Source: Tianweitania populi (GTDB lineage Bacteria; Pseudomonadota; Alphaproteobacteria; Rhizobiales; Rhizobiaceae). From it: a stretch of 64,000 nucleotides of DNA. The stretch covers positions 434,001 to 498,000 of the forward strand of contig NZ_BMZQ01000002.1 in NCBI RefSeq assembly GCF_014652875.1, read 5' to 3'. The position numbers and the translations under genes were made by a program. Positions 8,934 through 18,714 of this stretch are shown here, one piece after another (the stretch's first letter is position 1; the number at the start of each line of letters is the position of its first letter). Below the pieces are notes generated by a model that had not been told where the DNA came from, ran no database searches, and worked only from the letters and a program-made list of their open reading frames with translations.

Positions 8934-9191
8934 ATGACTGAAGTTGAAAACAAGATCTCCTTGACCGAAACGCAGTTCGCCCATCTCGGCGAAGGCGTCG
9001 TGGCCTATATGCGCGAAATCGACAGCGATGATTTGAAGACGAAGTTTCCGGGCTTGCCGGAAATAGACTCCGGTCTGCGCCTTTGGGCACTGTTTGCGGC
9101 CAACGGCCAGCCGATCATGCTGACGGACGAGAAGTCGAGCGCACTGGCCAGCGCTATGCAGCACGACCTGACGCCGGTCAGCATCCACTAA
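8934..9191 (+). CDS. DUF1150 family small protein
   Basis: An 85-residue protein of the DUF1150 family, widespread in alphaproteobacteria downstream of Hsp20 genes and of unknown function. Conserved pieces are TETQFAHLGEGVVAYMRE near the N-terminus and LWALFAANGQPIMLTDE near the centre. The ATG at 8934 has CAGGAGGC at ideal spacing; a longer frame from 8901 adds 11 residues without its own binding site. It probably shares the heat-shock transcript and ends at a strong bidirectional terminator. Confidence 0.88.
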   Translation: MTEVENKISLTETQFAHLGEGVVAYMREIDSDDLKTKFPGLPEIDSGLRLWALFAANGQPIMLTDEKSSALASAMQHDLTPVSIH

Positions 9192-9211
9192 GCGGGTTAT
9201 CCTGTTCAAAC

Positions 9212-9238
9212 AAAAGGCGGCCACTCAGCCGCCTTTTT
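9212..9238. terminator. Strong bidirectional intrinsic terminator
   Basis: AAAAGGCGGC (9212-9221) pairs perfectly with GCCGCCTTTT (9228-9237) over a six-base loop, with T-tracts in both orientations. It separates the hsp20-DUF1150 unit from the convergent ptsN gene. Confidence 0.9.
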
Positions 9239-9258
9239 CGTGTCTGATGAAGTTTTGA

Positions 9259-9723
9259 TCAGGCCGCGTTGGAGGTCGGCGACTGCGCCAGGAAGGTGTG
9301 GATCGCAGCCGCATCCTTGGTGCCGCGGATCTTGCGCACGGTCTCACCTTCGCGCAGCACGCGGGCAATTCGCGACAGGGCCTTCAGGTGATCGGCGCCG
9401 GCGCCTTCGGGTGCCAGCAGCAGGAAGACGAGATCGACCGGTTGGTCGTCAAGCGCCTCGAATTCGACAGGCTGCTCCAGGCGCGCAAACACGCCGGTGA
9501 TGCGCTCGACGCCTGCTAGCTTGCCGTGGGGGATCGCAATGCCGTTGCCGACACCGGTGGATCCCAGGCGCTCACGCTGCAGAATCGTTTCGAAGATCGC
9601 GCGTTCCGGCAGTCCCGTTACCGATGCGGCCTTTTCCGCCAGAAGCTGTAGCAGCTGCTTCTTGGAATTGGCCTTCAAGGCCGGCAGCACTGCCGAAACC
9701 TCGATCAGATCGCTCAAGTCCAT
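9259..9723 (-). CDS. ptsN: Nitrogen-regulatory PTS enzyme IIA (PtsN)
   Basis: A 154-residue EIIA-Ntr protein, the last phosphate acceptor of the nitrogen PTS (PtsP-NPr-PtsN), with regulatory targets such as potassium transport and central metabolism kinases. The phosphorylation site is His66 in GNGIAIPHGK, the conserved family motif, and the central FEALDDQPVDLVFLLLAP strand-turn is typical. It sits downstream of hpf and rpoN on the same strand, the classical proteobacterial order. A strong terminator follows the gene. Confidence 0.95.
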   Translation of the reverse strand: MDLSDLIEVSAVLPALKANSKKQLLQLLAEKAASVTGLPERAIFETILQRERLGSTGVGNGIAIPHGKLAGVERITGVFARLEQPVEFEALDDQPVDLVFLLLAPEGAGADHLKALSRIARVLREGETVRKIRGTKDAAAIHTFLAQSPTSNAA

Positions 9724-9793
9724 TCAAACGCGGTCCTTCAATTGAACCGGCACGCAGGCTTTGCGCTCACGTGCCGGCCTCTGATACTTCCGA

Positions 9794-10381
9794 TCAGCGC
9801 TTGGCTGCCGAGCCCGTGTCGACCCAGCCAATATTGCCGTCCGGACGACGATACACGACATTGACCTGGCTGTTGCCGGCGTTGCGGAACACCACAACAG
9901 GGCTGTCGGTGAAGTCAAGCGCAACCGTCGCATCCGCCACCGACATGGTGCGCAGCGAAACAGTCGATTCCGCCACGATCGCCGGTGCATAGTCTTCCGC
10001 GATTTCCTCGTCGTGCTCGTCCGAGAAACCTTCCATCACCGTGTAGGAGATGGCTTCGGCCGGAAGGATATCCGCGCCATTCTGCGGGCTGCGCGACTTC
10101 AGCTTACGGTTATAACGGCGCAGACGCTTCTCGATGCGATCAGCTGCAGCTTCGAAAGCCGGGATCGCATCCTGCGCCTGGCCGCTCGCCTGCAAGTCGG
10201 CACCGCTGTCGAGATGGATCATGCAATCGGCGTTGAAGCGCGATCCTGCCTTTTCCACCACGACGTGGCCGGAAAAGCCGCCGTCGAAATACTTCTCGAT
10301 CGCTTCGCCGATACGGGTTTCGATGCGGCCGCGCAGGGCCTCGCCGATGTCCATATTCTTGCCGGAAATGCGCAAACTCAT
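9794..10381 (-). CDS. hpf: Long-form ribosome hibernation promoting factor
   Basis: A 195-residue Hpf/RaiA. The N-terminal S30AE domain (about 1-100: MSLRISGKNMDIGEAL, then the basic RRYNRKLKSR helix end) binds the decoding centre of the 30S subunit. The C-terminal domain (about 135-190, SPVVVFRNAGNSQVNVVYRR) dimerises to hold two ribosomes as 100S particles in starvation. The start at 10381 has AAAGGTCTGC upstream; a longer frame to 10444 is less likely. Gene order rpoN-hpf-ptsN is conserved and sigma-54-linked. The linker is Glu/Asp-rich. Confidence 0.92.
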   Translation of the reverse strand: MSLRISGKNMDIGEALRGRIETRIGEAIEKYFDGGFSGHVVVEKAGSRFNADCMIHLDSGADLQASGQAQDAIPAFEAAADRIEKRLRRYNRKLKSRSPQNGADILPAEAISYTVMEGFSDEHDEEIAEDYAPAIVAESTVSLRTMSVADATVALDFTDSPVVVFRNAGNSQVNVVYRRPDGNIGWVDTGSAAKR

Positions 10382-10655
10382 GTGAAGCAGACCTTTCTTC
10401 CCGATTTCACTCACGTATGCGAAACGCTTCGCCACCGTGTCCACAGGAGCCGCCGGCCGCTTCTTCGCCGGGTAGGCCTAGTTCACGCTCGGGCTCAACC
10501 GATCCCGAGGCATGAAACAGCCCAAAGGCACCCGCCTCATGCGGGGCGGCTTCTAGTGACTCACCGTTTCATTGTCAATCAAGGCACAGGGAATGCCAAG
10601 GTTCCATGTTGCAGCGCAGCAGGTGCTCACAGTATTTTCAATTCAGCTGATATGC

Positions 10656-12170
10656 CTATTCTGCCGCTGAACGGCTCTGCGCGCGCTTCTCGCGCCGCCG
10701 TTGCACGGAGGACGGGATGTTCATGCCTTCACGGTATTTTGCGACCGTGCGGCGGGCGATATCGACGCCGGTCTTGCGCAGAAGTTCGACGATCGAATCG
10801 TCCGAAAGAACCTCGGATGCCGTTTCTTCCTCGATCAACTGGCGGATGCGGTCGCGCACGGCTTCTGACGAATGGGCGTCTCCGCCCTCCGCCGATTGAA
10901 GCGCGGCGGTGAAGAAAAAACGCAGTTCGAACACGCCGCGCGGCGTCAGCATGTATTTGTTAGAGGTGACGCGGCTCACCGTCGACTCATGCATGCCGAT
11001 GGCGTCGGCCACATTACGCAGGTTAAGCGGTTTGAGGTGGCGGATGCCGTTGATCAGAAAGGCGTCCTGCTGGCGCACGATCTCGGTGGAAACCTTCAGG
11101 ATCGTTTTCGCCCGCTGGTCGAGGCTGCGGGTCAGCCAGTTGGCGCTTTGCAGGCATTCGGTGAGAAAGGTGCGGTCAGCCGGCGAGCGCGCATGGCGGG
11201 ACACTTCCGCATAGTAGGACTGATCGACCAGGACGCGCGGGAGGACATCCGGGTTGAGCTCGATGGCCCAGCTGCCGTCGCTGGCAGGCTTTACCAGGAC
11301 ATCCGGCACGACGATTTCCGATGTGCCGCCGGAGAAAGCGAGGCCCGGACGCGGATCAAGTGCGCGAATCTCGGCCATCATGTCCAGAAGATCGGCATCA
11401 TCTACGCCACAGAGCCGGCGCAGCGTTTCGAAATCGCGGCGGGCGAGAAGATCGAGGTGGGCGATCAGCGCCTGCATGGCGGGATCGAAGCGGTTCTTGG
11501 TACGCAGCTGCAGCGCCAGGCACTCGCGCAGGTCTCTAGCGAAGATACCCGCGGGCTCGAAGGTCTGGCAGATCTTGAGAACTGCTTCCAGGCGACGCGG
11601 CGTGACGCCGAGGCTTTCGGCGAGTTCGCCGAGCGGCAGGCCGAGATAGCCATTCTCGTCCAGCGTATCGGCGAGTTCATGGGCAAGAGCGGTATCGGTG
11701 GCGGACTTGAAGGCGAATGCGATCTGACCGGCCACATGGTCACGCAGCGTGGTGCCTGTTGCGGCCATGCCGTCGAGATCAACGCCCTCTCCTGAGCCGC
11801 CGCTCGCGGTGCCTGACGCTGACTTCCATTGCGCGGATAATGTCGGATCGACATGTTCGACGCGGCCGGGATCGTCGGGAAAGACGTTTTCCAGCGAGGT
11901 GTCGAGCTGGTCGGCGATTGTCTCCGCCGACCAGGTGGCTGGATCGTCGCTCGCCGGCGGAGGCGGGACGTCGGCTTCGTAGGGCTCTGGCCTGCTGCCC
12001 CCCTCCTCGCTTGGCGCGCGTTCAAGCAGCGGATTGCGCTCGATTTCATCATCGATGAAGCGATCGAGCTCGATATGGGTCAACTGCAGCAGCCGGATCG
12101 ACTGCATCAGCTGCGGCGTCATCACAAGCGATTGCGACTGACGGAGCTGAAGCCTGGCAGCCAAACCCAT
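10656..12170 (-). CDS. rpoN: RNA polymerase sigma-54 factor
   Basis: A 504-residue sigma-54 that directs RNA polymerase to -24/-12 promoters under control of AAA+ activators, typically for nitrogen, C4-dicarboxylate and related genes. Region I (LRQSQSLVMTPQLMQSIRLL) is Gln/Leu-rich and binds activators; an acidic Pro-rich region II follows to about residue 125. The helix-turn-helix (VADAIGMHESTVSRVTSNK) and the RpoN box ARRTVAKYRE (472-481) recognise the promoter. It lies after lptB with a 142-base gap holding a 9-bp inverted repeat, so it may have its own promoter. Confidence 0.97.
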   Translation of the reverse strand: MGLAARLQLRQSQSLVMTPQLMQSIRLLQLTHIELDRFIDDEIERNPLLERAPSEEGGSRPEPYEADVPPPPASDDPATWSAETIADQLDTSLENVFPDDPGRVEHVDPTLSAQWKSASGTASGGSGEGVDLDGMAATGTTLRDHVAGQIAFAFKSATDTALAHELADTLDENGYLGLPLGELAESLGVTPRRLEAVLKICQTFEPAGIFARDLRECLALQLRTKNRFDPAMQALIAHLDLLARRDFETLRRLCGVDDADLLDMMAEIRALDPRPGLAFSGGTSEIVVPDVLVKPASDGSWAIELNPDVLPRVLVDQSYYAEVSRHARSPADRTFLTECLQSANWLTRSLDQRAKTILKVSTEIVRQQDAFLINGIRHLKPLNLRNVADAIGMHESTVSRVTSNKYMLTPRGVFELRFFFTAALQSAEGGDAHSSEAVRDRIRQLIEEETASEVLSDDSIVELLRKTGVDIARRTVAKYREGMNIPSSVQRRREKRAQSRSAAE

Positions 12171-12265
12171 CCGCGCATTTCCTCCAGCTCAGCGCGTGCT
12201 CAAAGACACGCGGTGAACTGAACTGGCCCAGCTCTTGCTTGTCAAGCCAACCGGCCGAAATTGTA

Positions 12266-12292
12266 TCGTGCGACTTGGACGACGTCGCACGA
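12266..12292. repeat. 9-bp inverted repeat between lptB and rpoN
   Basis: TCGTGCGAC (12266-12274) is matched by GTCGCACGA (12284-12292) over a nine-base loop. In minus-strand RNA it would form a strong hairpin soon after the lptB stop, followed by only a weak U-containing tail. It may be an imperfect terminator, or an operator for rpoN. Confidence 0.5.
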
Positions 12293-12312
12293 TCAAGCGG
12301 CGAGGTTGGAGG

Positions 12313-13110
<798 letters not shown>

Positions 13111-13123
13111 CGACAATCAGCGC

Positions 13124-13726
13124 CTAGCGGTTTTGCGAGCCGGGCTGCAGCAGCATCTTGACGCGACCGCCGCTTTGGCTACCGCCGCAACCGTCCAGCT
13201 GCGCCTGGCCGGTCTTCATCTGCACATTGAGCTTGCAGCCGACGATGACGTTCTCGCCTTCGGTCAGAACCACTTCCTTGCCGGTCAGGGTCAGAACTTC
13301 CGACTTCATGTCGAAGGTAGCGCGATCGCCGGTGGCGACCTGGCTTTCCGACTTCACGTAAACCTTGCCGTCGACTTCGATGCGCTCGATGTCGGCCGAA
13401 CCCGGCGTCGCGCCTGCGGCGGGCTTCGCTTCGGCCGGCTTTTCTTCTTTCTTGCCGTCGCGCGCCATGGCCTGGCCGACGTAATAAACCGTCATCTTGC
13501 CGGCCTTCATCAGGGTCTGGCCCTGCACGACGCTGACATTGCCGGTGAAGATTGCCTGACGATCATTGTCCCGGACCTCCAGCTTGTCGCTTTCGATCTG
13601 GATGGGCTGATCATTGGACAGGTTGAGGCTGGTCATACGGCTTTGCGACTCTTGCGCAAAACCGGTTCCGGCCGCTGCCACGAGGGCCAGCGCCGCGATC
13701 GAGAAACGAACAAGCAGGCTATTCAT
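13124..13726 (-). CDS. lptA: LPS transport periplasmic protein LptA (OstA-like)
   Basis: A 200-residue periplasmic bridge protein that carries LPS from LptC to LptD. A signal peptide covers about residues 1-23 (LAALALVAAAGTGFAQ-like end, cleaved after FAQ). The OstA beta-jellyroll shows IQIESDKLEV, AIFTGNVSVVQG and the repeat-like ATFDMKSEVLTLTG strands. An Ala/Pro/Lys-rich insert near residues 90-110 is typical of rhizobia. The start at 13726 gives a good signal peptide and overlaps lptC by eight bases, so translation is coupled. Confidence 0.92.
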   Translation of the reverse strand: MNSLLVRFSIAALALVAAAGTGFAQESQSRMTSLNLSNDQPIQIESDKLEVRDNDRQAIFTGNVSVVQGQTLMKAGKMTVYYVGQAMARDGKKEEKPAEAKPAAGATPGSADIERIEVDGKVYVKSESQVATGDRATFDMKSEVLTLTGKEVVLTEGENVIVGCKLNVQMKTGQAQLDGCGGSQSGGRVKMLLQPGSQNR

Positions 13727-14477
13727 TTGGTTGGGTCCCCGCACTTCCTGCTCTTTCCGCATTCAATCGCCCCGGGTCAAGATTCATCTGCACACGATTG
13801 TCGAAGACGATCACTTTCCCGTTCTCGGCAATCGACATTTTGCCCGCATCGATCGACGCGCCCTTGATGCGCAGCGCGACCGGCTGTTCGGTCACGAGCG
13901 TGCCCTTGCCCATGTCGATATTGGCCGACTGGAAAGTAGCAGACTTGCCGTCATCGGTCGACAGCGTCATGGGATCGTTGAGCTTGATCGTGTTGCTGAT
14001 GCGATCATAGGTTGCCTTGCGCGCATCGATCTTGGCCAACGTGCCATCCGTCATCGGCACGGTGGCATCGATATCCTCGAGCTCGATCACATTGGTGTTG
14101 GTTGCATCTTGCACGGCGCGTGCGGCGGTCATGGCATAGGGCAGATTGTCGGTGGTGTAGCCTTCGAGCTTGGGTGCCGCCATCACCAGCTTGCCGTCGC
14201 GGATCGCCGTGCTCGACAGGTCGAAGCCGATCGCCACCGGCGAGGAAAAGAAGGAATAGGCCGCAAAAGCTCCGGCCAGCACGAGGGCGGCCAGCGGCAG
14301 CGCAATCTTCAAAAGGCGCACACGGTTGGAATGGCGGGCAGCACTGGCGAACTGCGCATCAACACGCTCAGTCGGATGCAGGCTAGCCGTCGGATGCTGG
14401 CTTGCCGCCGTCTGCATGTTGGAAGCCGCCATGTTCTGGGGCGCCTGGGTCTGATCAACCATGGCGGTATTGCTCAT
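13719..14477 (-). CDS. lptC: LPS export system protein LptC
   Basis: A bitopic inner-membrane protein that receives LPS from LptBFG and passes it to LptA. About 252 residues: a Gln/Ala/Pro-rich cytoplasmic N-terminus, one membrane helix (IALPLAALVLAGAFAAYSFF, near residues 58-77), then the periplasmic DUF1239/LptC jellyroll with DATVPMTDGTLAKIDA-like strands. I prefer the ATG at 14477, which has AAGGA upstream; an ATG at 14582 would add 35 residues. It heads the lptC-lptA-lptB-rpoN series. Confidence 0.88.
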   Translation of the reverse strand: MSNTAMVDQTQAPQNMAASNMQTAASQHPTASLHPTERVDAQFASAARHSNRVRLLKIALPLAALVLAGAFAAYSFFSSPVAIGFDLSSTAIRDGKLVMAAPKLEGYTTDNLPYAMTAARAVQDATNTNVIELEDIDATVPMTDGTLAKIDARKATYDRISNTIKLNDPMTLSTDDGKSATFQSANIDMGKGTLVTEQPVALRIKGASIDAGKMSIAENGKVIVFDNRVQMNLDPGRLNAERAGSAGTQPNE

Positions 14478-14806
14478 GCCCCACGGATCCTTGCCTTGGC
14501 CGCGTGTCTCACCTCCGATCGAGGCGCGGGCACGCGAATGAAAACGCTGAGATAGTATCGCCCGGTCGAAACCGCCAGGCATCCGTGGCAGGATGCAGAA
14601 GTCGGACCCGACCGATCACTCAAGATCACGCAATATATCAATATGTATTACGTGAAAACTAAGGCATCTCCGTTGCAGAAGAAAGGCCTAGTAACTTTCC
14701 TACCGATGCAGCCGTCAGGCCGTTGGCAATCGGTCAGCCAAAGCGTTTCCAATAGGCCGATCTTGCTTTAGAGAAGCGAAAACAATCCGCACGTGCCGAG
14801 GGATCC
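14478..14806. other. Divergent promoter region between lptC and sppA
   Basis: About 330 bases without a credible gene. If the longer lptC start is used, about 105 bases of it are coding. The middle part (around 14625-14665) is unusually AT-rich (AATATATCAATATGTATTAC) and probably holds the divergent promoters. No operator motif is recognised. Confidence 0.4.
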
Positions 14807-15784
14807 ATGGCCAGCCGAGCCGACGACCTGATCGACCGCCGCAGGCTGCGGCGCAAGCTGAGCTTCTGGCGCATCGCGACGATCCTGATCCTGGCTGGCG
14901 TGGTCATCGCCGGCGCGCGGTTCCTGTCGGCCGACGGTGAGTTCACGAGCGGGCCGATCAGCCACATCGCCAAGGTGAAGATCGAAGGCACGATTACCGA
15001 AGACGACGAGTTGCTCGAGCGGCTGGACGACATTCGCAAGGCCGATGCTGTCAAAGGCGTGATCCTCAACATCGATTCTCCCGGCGGCACCACCGCCGGC
15101 GGCGAGGCGATCTACGAGGAAATTCGTCGGCTGGCGGAGAAGAAGCCTGTTGTGGCGCAGGTCGGCACGCTGGCGGCTTCCGCCGGCTACATGATCGCCA
15201 GCGCATCCGACCATATCGTGGCGCGGCAATCTTCCATTGTCGGGTCGATCGGTGTGCTCGTGCAGTTTCCGGATGTGACCGGGCTGATGGACAAGCTCGG
15301 CATCAAGCTGGAAGAGGTGAAGTCCTCGCCGCTAAAGGCAGAGCCGAGCCCGTTCAACCCGACCACCGACGAAGAGCGCGCCATGATGCGGCGCATGATC
15401 CTGGACAGCTATGACTGGTTCGTGGATCTCGTAACCGAACGTCGCGGCATGCCGCGTGACGAGGTGCTGCGGCTGGCGGACGGCTCGATCTTCACCGGCC
15501 GGCAGGCGCTGACGAACAAGCTGATCGACGAGCTCGGCGGCGAGCGCGAGGCCGTTGCCTGGCTCGGCACCAAGGGCGTCGACGCGGATTTGCGCGTCGT
15601 GGAATGGAAGAAGAAGGAAGAGGACGGCTGGTTCTCGCTTTTCAGTTCACGCGCGGGTTTGACCGGTCGCGAAAGCCTGAGCGAAACGGTGCGTGTGCTG
15701 CTTGGCGAAGTCGGCGGCGAGCACCTCTTTCTTGACGGTCTGCTTTCGCTCTGGCACCCTGCTGACACGTCGCCAGCCCGCTGA
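14807..15784 (+). CDS. sppA: Signal peptide peptidase SppA, short form
   Basis: A 325-residue inner-membrane serine protease that degrades cleaved signal peptides. One membrane helix (about 22-38) anchors it; the catalytic domain shows the NIDSPGG oxyanion motif (88-94), the nucleophile Ser125 in TLAASAGYM, and the general-base Lys177 in SSPLKAEPSP. It is the half-size, single-domain form of SppA. ihfB follows after 67 bases, a gene order common in alphaproteobacteria. Confidence 0.93.
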   Translation: MASRADDLIDRRRLRRKLSFWRIATILILAGVVIAGARFLSADGEFTSGPISHIAKVKIEGTITEDDELLERLDDIRKADAVKGVILNIDSPGGTTAGGEAIYEEIRRLAEKKPVVAQVGTLAASAGYMIASASDHIVARQSSIVGSIGVLVQFPDVTGLMDKLGIKLEEVKSSPLKAEPSPFNPTTDEERAMMRRMILDSYDWFVDLVTERRGMPRDEVLRLADGSIFTGRQALTNKLIDELGGEREAVAWLGTKGVDADLRVVEWKKKEEDGWFSLFSSRAGLTGRESLSETVRVLLGEVGGEHLFLDGLLSLWHPADTSPAR

Positions 15785-15851
15785 AACCTTGCTCAGCCAG
15801 CTCCTCATCCCCTTATACTTCCTGACACTTTAGCTGCAGAGTTCCGTTCCG

Positions 15852-16136
15852 ATGATTAAGTCCGAGCTCGTTCAGATCATTGCCAACAAGAACCCGCATC
15901 TGTTCCTGCGCGATGTGGAAAACATCGTCAGCGCGATCTTCGATGAGATCACCGATGCGCTTGCTTCCGGCAACCGCGTCGAGCTGCGCGGCTTCGGCGC
16001 CTTTTCGGTGAAGAACCGGCCCGCGCGCACCGGCCGCAATCCGCGCACGGGCGAGTCTGTCGAGGTCGAGGAAAAGTGGATCCCCTTCTTCAAGACCGGC
16101 AAGGAATTGCGCGAACGCTTGAATGTTGAGAAGTGA
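15852..16136 (+). CDS. ihfB: Integration host factor beta subunit
   Basis: A 94-residue DNA-bending nucleoid protein that pairs with IhfA and assists sigma-54 promoters, recombination and replication. The HU/IHF fold is complete: [11 protein letters not shown] start, the [21 protein letters not shown] beta-arm region (quoted in part: [10 protein letters not shown]) with the intercalating Pro, and a helical C-terminus. Length is typical of IhfB. It lies between sppA and a lapA-like gene on the same strand. Confidence 0.96.
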   Translation: MIKSELVQIIANKNPHLFLRDVENIVSAIFDEITDALASGNRVELRGFGAFSVKNRPARTGRNPRTGESVEVEEKWIPFFKTGKELRERLNVEK

Positions 16137-16193
16137 CGGCTAGGTTTTTGACCCTAAGCCACCGCACCTTTTAAACCGCAGGGACCAAACCGC

Positions 16194-16544
16194 ATGCTGA
16201 ACCGCTTCTTCCTGGTCGTGATCGTGGTGCCGATTGCGGTGGTGCTGATTGCGCTCGCGGTGGCCAATCGGGCGTTGGTGCCCTTCACCATGGATCCGTT
16301 CAACCCCGGCAATCCCGCACTGACGATCCAGATGCCGTTCTTCATCTACCTATTCCTGATGCTGATCATCGGCGCGCTGATCGGCAGCTTCGCGACCTGG
16401 CTGGCGCAGCATCGCTATCGCAAGCTGGCGCGCCAGCGCGGGCTCGAAGTCGACAATCTGCGCGTCGTGGCCAACCGTGCTAATGAAGTGCCGGCCGCGC
16501 CGGTATCGGGGCCCGCGACAGGCACAGCTCTCGCCCGCACTTAA
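16194..16544 (+). CDS. LapA-domain (DUF1049) membrane protein
   Basis: A 116-residue inner-membrane protein with two helices: about residues 4-22 and 45-67. The NRALVPFTMDPFNPGNPAL loop between them (here cut to VPFTMDPFNP) and the IGALIGSFATWLAQHRYRKLAR segment match the LapA/DUF1049 family, linked in E. coli to LPS assembly. The C-terminus is a short Ala/Pro-rich tail. It follows ihfB by 57 bases, an order seen in many rhizobia. Confidence 0.85.
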   Translation: MLNRFFLVVIVVPIAVVLIALAVANRALVPFTMDPFNPGNPALTIQMPFFIYLFLMLIIGALIGSFATWLAQHRYRKLARQRGLEVDNLRVVANRANEVPAAPVSGPATGTALART

Positions 16545-16566
16545 ATTACCATTCAGGAATTCAGAC

Positions 16567-17529
16567 ATGCTCATCATCGGACCCGAAGCGGTTGACCGCG
16601 CGCTGTCTTATGAGGGTTTGATCGAGGTTCTGCGCACCGCCTTCCATGACGGCGCCGTGCAACCGGTTCGCCATCACCATACGGTGGAGCGCCCGGACGG
16701 TGCCGACGCCACGCTGCTTCTGATGCCGGCGTGGAGCGACCTGAAGGCGGCCGGCACCTCTGAGAACGGTCATATCGGCATCAAGATCGTGACGGTTTCG
16801 CCTGACAACAACGCGATCAACAAGCCGGCCGTGATGGGCAACTATCTGCTGCTCGATGCGGCAACCGGCGAACCGCAGGCGCTGATTGACGGACAGAAGA
16901 TCACGGTGTGGCGAACGGCCTGTGCGTCGGCCTTAGCGGCGAGCTATCTCGCACGTGAGGATGCGAAGACGCATCTGATCGTGGGTGCCGGTGCCTTGTC
17001 CGTGCATCTTGCAAAAGCGCATCGCGCAGTACGGCCGCTGGAACGTGTCCTCGTCTGGAACCGCACCGCAGCCAATGCGGCGAAGGTCGTCGAACAGTTG
17101 CAGGCGGATGGGTTTGAGGCTGAGGTCGCAGAGGATCTCGATGCGGCGCAGGCGCAGGCCGACGTGATTTCCTGCGCGACCTTGTCCACCATTCCACTGG
17201 TGAAGGGCGCTTTGCTGAAGCCCGGCACGCATGTCGATCTGGTCGGCGCCTTCACGCCTGCGATGCGCGAAAGCGATGACGAGGCGATTGTCCGAGCGCG
17301 TGTTTATGTCGACACGAAAGCCGGCGCGACGAAGGAAGCAGGCGATATCGTGCAGGCGCTGCAATCCGGTGCGCTGAGCGAAGATGCCATTGTCGGCGAC
17401 CTGTTCGACCTGACGCGGGGCGCAACGCAAGGCCGGCAAAGTGCGGACGAAATCACGCTGTTCAAGTCGGTGGGTGCGGCGCTCGAAGACCTTGCAGCGG
17501 CGATCGCTGTTTATCGCTCGCAGGCTTGA
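16567..17529 (+). CDS. Ornithine cyclodeaminase / mu-crystallin family protein
   Basis: A 320-residue NAD(P)-dependent enzyme. The Rossmann core LIVGAGALSVHLAKAH begins near residue 138, and the family motif DGQKITVWRTACASALAA precedes it with the substrate-binding Arg and Thr. Family members include ornithine cyclodeaminase, alanine dehydrogenase and delta1-pyrroline-2-carboxylate reductase; without the diagnostic ornithine-binding Asp being certain I would favour a ketimine reductase over true ornithine cyclodeaminase. The ATG has CAGGAA upstream. The gene follows lapA by 22 bases. Confidence 0.85.
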   Translation: MLIIGPEAVDRALSYEGLIEVLRTAFHDGAVQPVRHHHTVERPDGADATLLLMPAWSDLKAAGTSENGHIGIKIVTVSPDNNAINKPAVMGNYLLLDAATGEPQALIDGQKITVWRTACASALAASYLAREDAKTHLIVGAGALSVHLAKAHRAVRPLERVLVWNRTAANAAKVVEQLQADGFEAEVAEDLDAAQAQADVISCATLSTIPLVKGALLKPGTHVDLVGAFTPAMRESDDEAIVRARVYVDTKAGATKEAGDIVQALQSGALSEDAIVGDLFDLTRGATQGRQSADEITLFKSVGAALEDLAAAIAVYRSQA

Positions 17530-17586
17530 GCCCGCTCTTCCTGCCGCAACTGTGACGTAGGGGAGCGTTGCGACACCCCGTGCGCT

Positions 17587-18714
17587 ATGTCACAAGCGGG
17601 CGACTGCTGGAGTTCGATCGACGTGAAGCCCCCGCGCGGCAAGAACCGCGACCCCAAGAAAGCGGCTCGTTTCGCCACCGGCGGCCCTGCTCGCGACACA
17701 CACTCGAACCCGCTGATCGGCGGCGTCAATCCGACGCGCGAGCCGCGTTTGGCGCCGAGCGATCCACGGCCGACGCCGCCGGAACAATCGGCACCCCTGC
17801 CGAAGCCAACCGGTCCCCTGCCCGCCGAAACTCTGCCGCTGATCCTGGAAGTCGCGCCGAGCAAAGATTACGCGCTGATAGACAGCGGCGACGGCGAAAA
17901 GCTGGAGCAATACGGCCCTTATCGCATCGTGCGGCCGGAAGGTCAGGCGATCTGGAGCCGCGCGCTATCCGAACGCGAGTGGACGGATGTCGACGCGATC
18001 TTCACCGGCGACACGGACGAGGAAGGTCTGGGACGCTGGCGTTTTCCTGGAGATCCGCTCGGCGAAACCTGGCCGATGGCGCATGACGGCATTCCCTACC
18101 TCGGGCGCTTCACCTCTTTTCGCCATGTCGGCGTGTTTCCCGAACAGGGACCGCATTGGTCGCATATGGAAAGGCTGATCCGCGAGGCCAAGCGGCCCGT
18201 GAAGGTGCTCAACCTATTCGGCTACACCGGCCTCGCCTCGCTGGTGGCCGCGCGTGCGGGTGCGGAAGTCACCCATGTCGATGCCTCCAAGAAAGCGATC
18301 GGCTGGGCGCGCGAGAATCAGGAGATGGCTGGTTTGTCGGACAAGCCGATCCGCTGGATCTGCGAGGATGCGATGAAGTTTGCTGAACGTGAAGAGCGTC
18401 GCGGCAGCCGCTATGACATCGTGCTGTTCGATCCGCCGGCCTATGGGCGCGGGCCAAAGGGCGAGGTGTGGCAGCTGTTCGAGGACCTGCCTCGGCTGAC
18501 CGCACTCTGTCGAGCGATCCTGACGCCACAGCCGCTCACCGTCGTGCTCACAGCCTATTCGATCCGGGCGTCCTTCTTCGCGATCCATGCGCTGATGCGC
18601 GATGCTTTCGCCGGCATGGGCGGGCGCGTGGAATCCGGCGAGTTGATCATCCGCGAACAATCGGCTGGCCGCGCGCTGTCGACCTCGCTATTTTCACGCT
18701 GGGTGGCGCAATGA
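17587..18714 (+). CDS. Class I SAM-dependent rRNA methyltransferase, RlmI/RlmL-like
   Basis: A 375-residue methyltransferase. A disordered Pro/Arg-rich N-terminus (to about residue 80) is followed by a beta-domain and the catalytic domain: motif I LNLFGYTGLASL (208-219), acidic motif II THVDASKKAI, and motif IV FDPPAYG (281-287), the DPPxxG form seen in 23S rRNA m5C/m2G methyltransferases of the RlmI/RlmK type. The target base is not known. The start is uncertain: a GTG at 17623 is also possible. The TGA overlaps the ATG of the next gene by four bases. Confidence 0.83.
   Translation: MSQAGDCWSSIDVKPPRGKNRDPKKAARFATGGPARDTHSNPLIGGVNPTREPRLAPSDPRPTPPEQSAPLPKPTGPLPAETLPLILEVAPSKDYALIDSGDGEKLEQYGPYRIVRPEGQAIWSRALSEREWTDVDAIFTGDTDEEGLGRWRFPGDPLGETWPMAHDGIPYLGRFTSFRHVGVFPEQGPHWSHMERLIREAKRPVKVLNLFGYTGLASLVAARAGAEVTHVDASKKAIGWARENQEMAGLSDKPIRWICEDAMKFAEREERRGSRYDIVLFDPPAYGRGPKGEVWQLFEDLPRLTALCRAILTPQPLTVVLTAYSIRASFFAIHALMRDAFAGMGGRVESGELIIREQSAGRALSTSLFSRWVAQ

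Noticed and set aside
10872-11795. A 307-codon plus-strand open frame
   Set aside because: It lies antisense to rpoN and has no domain or ribosome binding site.
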